From assembly GCA_944349905.1 (NCBI GenBank), contig CALVNR010000002.1:1-64000 (forward strand): a stretch of DNA of 64,000 nucleotides, read 5' to 3'. The stretch is from an uncultured Clostridia bacterium (GTDB lineage: Bacteria > Bacillota > Clostridia > Christensenellales > UBA1242). Positions 46,801-52,818 of this stretch are shown here, piece after piece (within the stretch, counting starts at the first letter, position 1; each line of letters opens with the position of its first letter). A model generated the notes under the pieces. The model saw nothing but the letters and a program-made list of their open reading frames with translations. It did no database searches and was not told where the DNA came from. A program made the position numbers and the translations under genes.

Positions 46801-48756
46801 AGTGCAAATTATAGGTTAATTTCAGATGTTAATTATTCATCATATATTTATAATTCACAAATCTACAATACAGTTTATATAGGTAATTTTGAAGGCAACG
46901 GTATGGAGATATCTTCCATTGTTTTACAATCTAATTCAAAACTTGAAAATGCAGGTTTATTTGCAGAGCTTGGTATTTCTTCTTCAAAATCTGGTGTTAT
47001 TAAAAACTTAACATTATCACCAAGTTCGGTATTATTCTCAAATGCAACAACAGTTGGTGGTGTTGTTGGTAATGTAAATAACGGACAACTATATAATATA
47101 ACTGTTTCTAGTGATGAAGATTTAATAGTTGTTGGTTCAAACTTTGTTGGCGGTGTTGTTGGTAAAGCAAATGGTCAATATTCATTTAAAAACATTTATT
47201 CAAATGTAGGAGCTGTTGCAAATTACTCTCCAACAACTGACCAAGTTTATAAAGAAGGTGGAAACACATCTGTTGCATCTTATGCAGGTGGATTGTTTGG
47301 ATATTTAGGTGCAGGTTCTGCACAAAATCTAGAAGTTGAAAATATTAAAACAGTCCGTGGTGATAGAACTGGTTTAGCTATTGGTGGAATAGGTGCTAAT
47401 GGTAATGCTTCAAATATTGAAGTTTCTTCACTTTCAACAACTAGAATAAAAGTTTATCGTTATGGTGGTATCGCTATTGGCGAAGTTGTAGGAAAAGTAT
47501 CACAAGTAGTTGTTTATAATAATGGCATAGATAGTCAAACTATATTCTCAATTGACCAGATTCCATTGGCAGTAGGTGGTATTGCTGGTTTGGTTGCTGG
47601 TGGTACAATAGAAAATGCAGTTATGCAACAATCTTTCAAAGTTGAAGCTAAAAAAATTGGTATATCTTCTATATATTCAACAGTTGAAAATGTGGGAGGT
47701 ATAGCTGGTTTAATAGGTAATGCTGGTTCGTCAATTTCAAATATATCAAAATGTATTGTAAGTGGTGCGATAACTTCTTCTAGCAGACTAGGTGGAGCTG
47801 TTGGTTCAATTGCTTCTGCTACAATGCTTGATCAAATTGCCGTTAAATCAGACATGAAAGTTGAAGGTCAAAGAGAATTTGCTATTCTCGGAGGTATAAT
47901 AGGAAATATTGAGAGCACTCCTACACCACAAGTTTATTTAACAAATTCATATTGTCATGGCGACTTAACAATCAATACTTCTAATGCGCTAAATAAACCA
48001 AAGGCAGAAATTGGTGGCTTGGTTGCTGTTTATAGTTCTAATTTAACTATGGAAAATTGTTATACAAAGGCAACATTAAATGTTTCGCTTAAAGACCTTA
48101 ATAGCATTGATTCAATGACTTCATTTAGAGGTTTGGAATTTGCTGGTGAAGAATCAGAAGGTGATGCAGTAAAATTCTATAAACAATATGGTAACGATAA
48201 TAACAAAATTACAGATTGTTATTATTATGGTGCAACGGGTAATGCAAGTGTTAATACTGTTGACTTATTTATAGATGTTTATAGCAATTTTAACATTGCT
48301 ACTAATGGAGAAAGTGAATATTTGACTATAAACAATTATGGACAAAGTTCCTATGAATCATCTACATACTACATAAAAGATGATATGAAAAATTCTATTG
48401 TTTTTGGAGAGTGTTGCTTTGAAAACATTTCTTTACCATTAGATAGTGAAAAAATAAAGACTATTGATGGACAAGATGTTGGTAAATATGATATAGCAGT
48501 TGGCAGAGTACAAAGAGAAACTAGTGTAATAATATTTATTAAAGAAATTACAAAAACAACAGATGCAGAAGGAAATTCTTTAAATTATATAGAAATTTTG
48601 GAAGAGGATTTGAATAGTTTGACTGAACAAGAAACAACTATATCTTTGTATCTTTACAAAAATACACCTCTTTGGAACGGCTATAACATTGCAAATATAA
48701 ACACCGAGTTTAGAACTTTGACTTTTGAAAACAACCTTTATTGGGTTAAAAAATGA
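37888..48756 (+). CDS. Giant GLUG-repeat surface lipoprotein, 3,622 aa
   Basis: A lipoprotein signal ending FVAC (Cys26) is followed by an Ig-like Big2-type domain (SVSQSSVELQVDESVELKF), then many beta-sandwich-like segments. Two clusters of GLUG-type repeats are visible at about 1186-1450 and 2490-3400, with units such as GGLVGYNKG, GGVVGQ, GGIAGQNFG, AGIVGVNSG and GGIAGLVAGG, which should form beta-helix or solenoid parts. There is no C-terminal anchor or sorting motif; attachment is by lipid. It is a likely adhesin or surface filament. It follows the VirB4-like ATPase by 28 nt (AAGGGG Shine-Dalgarno) in one operon, and ends at a strong terminator. Confidence 0.88.
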   Translation: MTNIKKFNLFICSLLMLLTSLFFVACGNENYSNVSLSVSQSSVELQVDESVELKFTINNMLKEMSNELKLEFMPSGKASAEVISAEENIVTVRVTGVEAGTTTLIAKTKDGLKSCNVNLFITKYSSSLQPNDNMLYLSSNNNNLVIKNSDFLFDDETNEKNLKFYFYGYNADNEKLELNDVSSVTPENGRTFYNNFVSVKIVKNNNYQNYLIFTDENGNEFTLSPEKHDLNYNNNKKYDLISIEKDDEGNYIFDNATRVSVGQEFTFIAYYENPNSNEEIFAQKDFIVLADLDKAEVEMNYGYAIFTTENSNIELSEEIYFEENFNKNKITLVPEYTKNWDANSYIDFKNAIITISTPFDNESLQYTVESSAPNASSYTYQAVKVEGGTSYIINLSTKSTQVQDFELTFKLYYKGFENSKDENVAINVKIPVSIKSKPNQILLSSDSFSNIMVNSRTFVFYNHYVSDTTGWQRFYFSVLPIGSNFNELQIKMPQDCGLQIRYNKTVYTAGQTVVVDDLNNYVEIKGIDDATVADNLSLQIEVLYNILTDNKEDSEKITSQFNYKILQGSTSINFENQDFKNKISISINENNDVVDFSNQIYTDAYFDDFTVALQTGDRANVEFVKSSQVCKQIGDKYYLQFGLLPKSIGESSYSITLPNGSAITLTVNVIETLQYPNLSTTNKNANIEIVDFNQDNATIYARYNSENVNANNSFDLSVFSNNTTNANAITSFELSLNVNSNLSILNKNETTVNFLMGDTGVAQITFTINGYQVNNFVVSQIQLTYQVKVVVYELIKELTINKLKDGQIDEYPENTSARYVYVYDQNANSISKKQAYLDISISQFDNNTSPYLFVNPATGNFEESKFDKKFVYWTLPSGYSAKLQGANVPDGKMYIQSNQDSSYQIYRNYLHIATFDAESLILTLEKDATADFMLIANIEQFNVGVRSFSVNVRILKYDAVESLSSLSPTSELYFSTMETSHEFNLRVLQNSAINKAVKVSLEGGSYVSDGTTYNIFGDVNSDNSGIMVNVSGSIVNVLLTVNKDFLNNSDKIIDEFNAKLTIAAQDWYDDTGLLLEEYTGKVLTINIKFGNGNEKNPFYIDSVDDVEKIANNLNAYYKLVSTVDVSTLVERNVLPFGKFNGTIVGTKDYSVITGLNFKSCKEVTFKENANDSDETATYTSLLTTGLFAKLGENAVIKNISFEGSFDITLGTNESGIDRDLYIGLIAGQNEGTIENVSVTLSKSNIEIIGTQISYGDNTAKYNAYIGGLVGYNKGIITQDFTETTSNEFKLYNYMLFMNDFTTIDYKYINVYAGGITGKSEGLIQKIDSEKVVYGYSNYLAYSLIKTNLIPENSQTGGDVPSQGVETDAVSVDYIGAVAGQIVANEENKGLISKKSNANYTISDYQQGKGIIVGGEIQGMSYVGGVVGQADIGKNNSFLGITTRTFVRGLSSKTNIGLISGNIIVGDNISIEPIFYIQAIDDKKTGESSAMIILYINKIVQEGQEVAAVPSLDNLNNIAFGLQGTELDSLETIHFINYVTRTQKSLEDNIEPLDPTVYYGNAVIIDLGENSNKTIKEQLYFKTQGEDKEFKIEGNIKNSNGDIINSLTNSSNDTAFFAYYFDAKELVGLENNSGILDVQKLLDDNYNTLEANDTLYPFATSSDLSLTSLNTDILRINQSGKISISGTGWARISGSSILNVNKGINFYIFVTNYFNPDENVSIVYRSLSENSNPVDETKISMFAKDTEILYIRPNYLYSEKQNDEEGNNSSLLNVDKNGLAVIGNYQFNLAQNTNITANISIFESGTDKEAKNEFTTSVAGQIINITKEQTTTSNQNFDLKIYTKLESNYNGQTYFVPVNKQLGEIKINYSKGAEAIGLSTYDNLTISTNNQASETIILRSSASKEDEGILYEIYFDDKIVQSNDMSGLFYIPAINCISSGSSTDLIKNYQYSLKISVDKNSAQYQNRFNENIYGQYRIVLKAKSNPSIYTTMYLTLENMPLQSVVIDNYNNFVDMKENIGLSSDFAYPGNASLLAITLSPEDSDFDYIIIENAEANSQSGNGYARFELAARNIDNSSTQSDENTDETQSQKSLFTSGVISGSATSNGLMITKDEIEQVYNGSDYKDYSGIIYFKYDIGNSGVVENSRSSFVVKIYNDNKVIKTSTIDLTLKLKESVSLSIEGKKKEEGLIPDTYRVARGLRYKLNIQSYGFNSDSIQLYLTDDNNFVTLENVNGEYYIQIDDKNVSSQTKASIKVVATRVDGDNEITAKNSIDLIIMNYVVNPDLNNSKDLDVITNMVDGVITMPIGSSKTVKVDIYDYIEYDNSNQLVVNMVDSFVNSLNNNGSWSYFSNIKNGESIPSVGAGEADTEYKLYPNVEESNYYFKYNNFAFVPLRINNPDANLYYLYYKVNYTATETGYQISQNANDMGFSTTIRFDVYVASSDKSPIPIFNYDDFLDMKVDGHYILLNDIILPSKEYVDAFDDAEQQYMPLNGNFASLDGNGHSIVLDGTYDFGSLGQLGIFTELSSDSVIKNLNVKLLSSFDTGSSDYGVIFKTTSANNSIGLLVADNSGIITNCKVTAPTNKFFTVESPVGGVDAAYFGGIAGQNFGYITNCNTSIYAYGSFNLAGIVGVNSGKIASSYFKGGILESSGNQLGEGYHVGGLVYRNLENGQIITSYTSSGISNSSVYSKNKDSYLSSANYSAGFVYYNAGLVQDCYSDMYFGKGESGSNMAGFAYINAGTIKNSFSLSVLQSGNNASAGFSMYNYNFEESGDASTTKGVFENCYYLSHNHIDLGENACKGCGFDESINVSLNPVVFEGVAAIDDFDNMEHFESYAYSGVVGTNAVWFYSSNGDVNGNYVEFIATNDSVLVDNDNGIGQQYNVIYDVGYKTLPKGRLELASPNIDALSVRNFVSSENDATTGNITYIYQDDISSSATSFATRGTIYNPYLIYNAETMESLIIENNVPITNQNSANYRLISDVNYSSYIYNSQIYNTVYIGNFEGNGMEISSIVLQSNSKLENAGLFAELGISSSKSGVIKNLTLSPSSVLFSNATTVGGVVGNVNNGQLYNITVSSDEDLIVVGSNFVGGVVGKANGQYSFKNIYSNVGAVANYSPTTDQVYKEGGNTSVASYAGGLFGYLGAGSAQNLEVENIKTVRGDRTGLAIGGIGANGNASNIEVSSLSTTRIKVYRYGGIAIGEVVGKVSQVVVYNNGIDSQTIFSIDQIPLAVGGIAGLVAGGTIENAVMQQSFKVEAKKIGISSIYSTVENVGGIAGLIGNAGSSISNISKCIVSGAITSSSRLGGAVGSIASATMLDQIAVKSDMKVEGQREFAILGGIIGNIESTPTPQVYLTNSYCHGDLTINTSNALNKPKAEIGGLVAVYSSNLTMENCYTKATLNVSLKDLNSIDSMTSFRGLEFAGEESEGDAVKFYKQYGNDNNKITDCYYYGATGNASVNTVDLFIDVYSNFNIATNGESEYLTINNYGQSSYESSTYYIKDDMKNSIVFGECCFENISLPLDSEKIKTIDGQDVGKYDIAVGRVQRETSVIIFIKEITKTTDAEGNSLNYIEILEEDLNSLTEQETTISLYLYKNTPLWNGYNIANINTEFRTLTFENNLYWVKK

Positions 48757-48777
48757 GTGATTTTTCACTCATTTTTT
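48750..48777 (+). terminator. Terminator after the giant lipoprotein gene
   Basis: 11-bp stem AAAATGAGTGA (48750-48760)/TCACTCATTTT (48765-48775) with a TTTT loop and a trailing T-run. The stop codon lies in the 5' arm. Confidence 0.93.
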
Positions 48778-48931
48778 GTTTTAAAGTTTTTATATTGATA
48801 TATATTGTAATTTCTTATATAAATATATATATTTAAATATAAAAATGGAAAAAGTTGTTGGATTTTTGATGTTTTATTTATTTGTAGATTGGAAAAAATA
48901 TAAAATAAATATATATTTTTTAAAAAATATG
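48778..48931. other. AT-rich non-coding spacer
   Basis: The first part of the 338-nt gap before rpoB. It is low-complexity A/T sequence with runs of TATA; I see no gene or RNA in it. It could act as an UP-element-like region for the rpoB promoter. Confidence 0.5.
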
Positions 48932-48960
48932 TTGACAAAGAAGGTTTAAAATGTTATAAT
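48932..48960 (+). promoter_or_regulatory. Consensus promoter of rpoBC
   Basis: TTGACA (48932-48937), 17-bp spacer, TGT-TATAAT (-10 at 48955-48960): consensus in both boxes plus an extended -10. The predicted start is A48967. Confidence 0.88.
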
Positions 48961-48966
48961 TTTCTC

Positions 48967-49094
48967 AACTATAAGAGCGCTGTGAAGAAAAATATTGGTT
49001 TTTAAACTGAAAACATGGGCATTTTATGGCTTTTTTTGGTGCCATAGTGTCTTTTTTTCGTTCTAAGTCGCTTGGTTAATAAGGAGAATAGCAA
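48967..49094 (+). promoter_or_regulatory. Long rpoB leader with attenuator-like hairpin
   Basis: An unusually long 5' UTR for this window, about 128 nt. It contains the stem TATGGC (49025-49030)/GCCATA (49041-49046), followed within 5 nt by a seven-T run (49052-49058), as in a weak intrinsic terminator. An upstream ATGGGC (49015-49020) can compete for the same GCCAT. It ends in AAGGAG before ATG 49095. Confidence 0.5.
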
Positions 49095-52000
49095 ATGTCA
49101 ATAGATATTAAGAAGGTTAAGTCCGGTAAAACAGAAAGATATACATTTGGACGTTGTAAAGAATATGTGGAAGTTCCACCATTACTAGAAATACAAAAAA
49201 ATTCTTACAAAAATTTTCTTGAAAAAGGCATTAAGCAAGTTCTTGATGAATTTTTCCCATTAACAGATTATTCTGGAAAAGCAAAACTTTATATTACAGA
49301 AATTTTGCCTTTTGGTACACCTAAGTATGATATAAATGAGTGTAAGCGTCGTGGAACAACTTATTCAGCTCCATTAAAAATTAAGGCAAGATTTGTTGTT
49401 GAAGAAACTGGACAAGCTGTTGAACAAGAAGTATTTATGGGCGATGTTCCTATGATGACAGAACAAGGCTCATTCGTTTTTAACGGAATTGAAAGAGTTG
49501 TTATTAACCAAATCGTAAGAGCACCTAGTGTTTATTTGAAAAGAGAAAAAGATGATAACACATCTTTAAAAGCACAGATGATTCCTGTTCATGGTACTTG
49601 GATTGAAGTTGTTCAAGGTGCAAATGAATCATTAAAAATTATGCTTGAAAGAAAAAACAAACTTTCTTTGGGAGTATTTTTAAAATGCTTTGGTTTCTCA
49701 AATGAAGAAATTGTTAAATTGTTTGGAAATAACAGATACATCAAAAATGTTATTAACAAAGAACCACAAACTACACAAGAAGAATGTTTAATTGAATTTT
49801 CTAGAAAAACAAGACCTTCTGATGTACCTTCTGCTGAAAGCACTAGAAGTTTTATTAATGCTTCTTTCTTTACTGATGCTTATTACAATCTTACAAGAGT
49901 AGGTAGATATAAATTTAATAAACGCCTTGCTTTGAAAGAAAGATTGCCAGGACTTGTTAGTGCAGACGATATTGTTGTAGATGGAGAACTTTTAGTTAAG
50001 AAAGGTGAAGAATTTACTGTTGAAAGTGCTAAAAAAGTTCAAAATGCTGGTGTTAATGAAGTTTGGGTTCAACTTACTGACAAAAAACACTTAATGCGTG
50101 GTAATAATAGAGTTACTTTAAGTGAAGTTTTGCCATGCAATCAAGAAGAACTTGGTATAAATGAAGATGTTTATTATCCAGTGCTTGCACAAATTTTAAA
50201 AGACAACAAAACAAAGGAAAAGAAATTTGAAGCTATAAAAAATTCTGCAAAAGAATTGATCATCACAACTCTTACTATGGATGATATATTGGCTACAATT
50301 TCTTGCTACCTTGATGTTCTTGAAGGAATTGGAACTCTTGATAAAATTGAACACCTTTCAAATAAAAGAGTTGCAACAGTTGGAGAACTTACTTCAAATG
50401 CATTTAGAGCAGGGGTTACAAAACTTGCTACAAATATTAAAGAAACTTTGCAAGGAAGAGAATTTGTTGAAGTTACACCTTCTCAAATTATGAATCCAAA
50501 AGCTGTAAATAAAGCTCTTCGTGACTTCTTCTCTCAATCACAACTTTCTCAAATTATGGATCAAAAGAACCCTCTTTCTGGTATTACACAGAAACGAAGA
50601 GTATCTGCTATCGGACCTGGAGGTATCAAAAAAGAGCGTGCTGATCCTGAAATTCGTGATATTCACTATACTCATTATGGAAGAATATGTCCTATTGAAA
50701 CACCAGAAGGTCAATCAATTGGTCTTATAAACACACTTGCAACTTATGCAAGAATAAATGAATATGGTTTCCTTGAAACTCCATATAGAGTTGTTGATAA
50801 AGAAAAAGGTATTGTTACTGATCAAGTAGTATACAAAATGGCTGATGTTGAAAATGAAAGTTACATTGCACAAGCAATTGAACCTCTTGACGAGGAAGGA
50901 CATTTTGTTAATAAGAGAGTTAATTGCCGTCATGGTGCAAGTATTTTGGAAGTTCCAGCATCACTTGTTGATTATGTTGATGTTTCTCCAAGACAGGTTA
51001 TTTCTGTTGCTACAAGTTTGATTCCTTTTGTTAATGACGATGAAACAAACCGTGCCCTTATGGCCGCAAACATGCAAAAACAGGCTGTTCCTCTTCTTAG
51101 ACCAGAAGCACCTATCGTTGGTACTGGCATGGAAGCGAAAGCTGCTCATGACTGTGGCTGCATTCATCTTGCAAAAAGAGATGGTACAGTAAGCTATGTT
51201 TCAGCTGATGAAATTCGTGTTCGCACAGAAAATGGCGATGAAGATATTTATACTTTGACAAAATTCTCAAAAGCAAATGATGATGTTTGCTTCAACCAAA
51301 GACCTTGTGTTGTTAAAGGTGAAAAAGTTAAGAAAGATGATGTTTTGACTGATGGTTATTCTACTGATCATGGAGAACTTGCCGTTGGTAAAAACGTGCT
51401 TATTGGTTACCTTAACTGGGAAGGTCAAAACTTTGAAGATGCTATCTTGGTTAGTGAAAGATTGGTTAAAGAAGATGTTTACACATCTATAACTTTGTTT
51501 GACCAAGAAATTAAATGTAGAACAACTAAACTTGGTGATGAAATTATCACAAGAGATATACCAAATCTTGGTGAAGATGCACTTAAAGACCTTGATGAAA
51601 ATGGTATTATTAGAATTGGTGCAGAAGTTCATCCAAACGACATTTTGGTTGGTAAGGTTACACCAAAAGGGGAAACAGAACTTACACCAGAAGAAAGACT
51701 TTTGCGTGCTATATTTGGTGATAAGGCAAGAGAAGTTAGAGATACATCTTTGCGTGTTCAACATGGAAAAGGTGGTGTCGTTGTTGATGTTCAAGTTTTC
51801 TCTAAGAAAAATAAAGATGAACTCGAACCTGGTGTAACAATGATGGTTAAAGTTACTGTTGCTCAAAAGAGAAAAATCTCTGTCGGTGATAAAATGGCTG
51901 GACGTCATGGTAACAAAGGTGTTGTTTCTATTGTTCTTCCAGAAGCAGATATGCCTTACATGGCAAATGGTCGCCCACTTGATTTGGTTTTAAACCCAAT

Positions 52001-52799
52001 CGGTATTCCATCTCGTCTTAATATTGGACAAGTTTTGGAAGTTCATATGGGACTTGTTGCTGGCACTTTGGGTATTAAAGTTGCAACTCCTGCATTTGAT
52101 GGTGCTACTGCTGAACAAATCAGACAAATGCTTGTAGACAACAATTTTAGGCCTGATGCAAAAGTTCAATTATACGATGGTAGAACTGGTGAACCTTTTG
52201 ATAACCTTTCTACTGTTGGAACTAAATACATGCTTAAACTTGAACACATGGTTGATTCTAAAATCCATGCTCGTTCAATTGGACCTTATGCTCTTATTAC
52301 TCAACAACCTTTGGGTGGTAAAGCATTGTTTGGTGGTCAAAGATTTGGTGAAATGGAAGTGTGGGCTCTTGAAGCTTATGGTGCTAGTCATGTCCTTCAA
52401 GAAATGCTTACTGTAAAATCTGACGACCTTAACGGAAGACTTAAAACTTATGAATCAATTATCAAAGGTTTGCCTATTGCTGAACCTGGTATTCCAGAAT
52501 CTTTCAAAGTTCTTATAAAAGAATTGCAAGCTCTTGGACTTGACATCAAAATCTTGACAGAAGGCAATAAAGAAATTTCTTTGGCTGAACTTAGTCAAGA
52601 TGAACAAGATGGACCTACTCTTGCACAAGATACAGAAAAAGATTTGAATAAAGAAATTCTTGATTTTGATGATGCTCTTTCTGAAAACAAAGATGAAGAA
52701 AAAGATAATGAACTTCAAGAAGTTTTTGAAGAGAGCACCAAAAATGATTCTTTGGACAACTTAGATTTATTTGATGATTTTGGCGACTTTGATGAATAA
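49095..52799 (+). CDS. rpoB: DNA-directed RNA polymerase subunit beta
   Basis: Catalytic-core subunit of RNA polymerase, 1,234 residues. Recognisable blocks include YTFGRCKEYVEVPPLLEIQK at the start, the rifampicin-pocket region FFSQSQLSQIMDQKNPLSGI and KRRVSAIGPGG, and the C-terminal SIGPYALITQQPLGGKALFG. The last ~70 residues are a strongly acidic Asp/Glu-rich tail ending DLFDDFGDFDE, beyond the usual end. rplJ and rplL, normally just upstream, are missing here. rpoC follows after 19 nt. Confidence 0.98.
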   Translation: MSIDIKKVKSGKTERYTFGRCKEYVEVPPLLEIQKNSYKNFLEKGIKQVLDEFFPLTDYSGKAKLYITEILPFGTPKYDINECKRRGTTYSAPLKIKARFVVEETGQAVEQEVFMGDVPMMTEQGSFVFNGIERVVINQIVRAPSVYLKREKDDNTSLKAQMIPVHGTWIEVVQGANESLKIMLERKNKLSLGVFLKCFGFSNEEIVKLFGNNRYIKNVINKEPQTTQEECLIEFSRKTRPSDVPSAESTRSFINASFFTDAYYNLTRVGRYKFNKRLALKERLPGLVSADDIVVDGELLVKKGEEFTVESAKKVQNAGVNEVWVQLTDKKHLMRGNNRVTLSEVLPCNQEELGINEDVYYPVLAQILKDNKTKEKKFEAIKNSAKELIITTLTMDDILATISCYLDVLEGIGTLDKIEHLSNKRVATVGELTSNAFRAGVTKLATNIKETLQGREFVEVTPSQIMNPKAVNKALRDFFSQSQLSQIMDQKNPLSGITQKRRVSAIGPGGIKKERADPEIRDIHYTHYGRICPIETPEGQSIGLINTLATYARINEYGFLETPYRVVDKEKGIVTDQVVYKMADVENESYIAQAIEPLDEEGHFVNKRVNCRHGASILEVPASLVDYVDVSPRQVISVATSLIPFVNDDETNRALMAANMQKQAVPLLRPEAPIVGTGMEAKAAHDCGCIHLAKRDGTVSYVSADEIRVRTENGDEDIYTLTKFSKANDDVCFNQRPCVVKGEKVKKDDVLTDGYSTDHGELAVGKNVLIGYLNWEGQNFEDAILVSERLVKEDVYTSITLFDQEIKCRTTKLGDEIITRDIPNLGEDALKDLDENGIIRIGAEVHPNDILVGKVTPKGETELTPEERLLRAIFGDKAREVRDTSLRVQHGKGGVVVDVQVFSKKNKDELEPGVTMMVKVTVAQKRKISVGDKMAGRHGNKGVVSIVLPEADMPYMANGRPLDLVLNPIGIPSRLNIGQVLEVHMGLVAGTLGIKVATPAFDGATAEQIRQMLVDNNFRPDAKVQLYDGRTGEPFDNLSTVGTKYMLKLEHMVDSKIHARSIGPYALITQQPLGGKALFGGQRFGEMEVWALEAYGASHVLQEMLTVKSDDLNGRLKTYESIIKGLPIAEPGIPESFKVLIKELQALGLDIKILTEGNKEISLAELSQDEQDGPTLAQDTEKDLNKEILDFDDALSENKDEEKDNELQEVFEESTKNDSLDNLDLFDDFGDFDE

Positions 52800-52818
52800 T
52801 TAAAAAAGGGGATATGTT

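Noticed and set aside
37888..48756. DNA-level tandem repeats in the giant gene
   Set aside because: The GLUG units recur as diverged protein motifs with non-identical codons; I saw no exact DNA repeat array.
48961..49094. T-box or L10-type ribosomal leader before rpoB
   Set aside because: No T-box sequence (UGGN bulge with specifier loop) or recognisable L10-binding fold could be identified; only a simple hairpin is visible.
51267..51908. 213-residue minus-strand open frame
   Set aside because: It lies entirely antisense to rpoB, whose frame is clear, and has the biased composition of a shadow frame.
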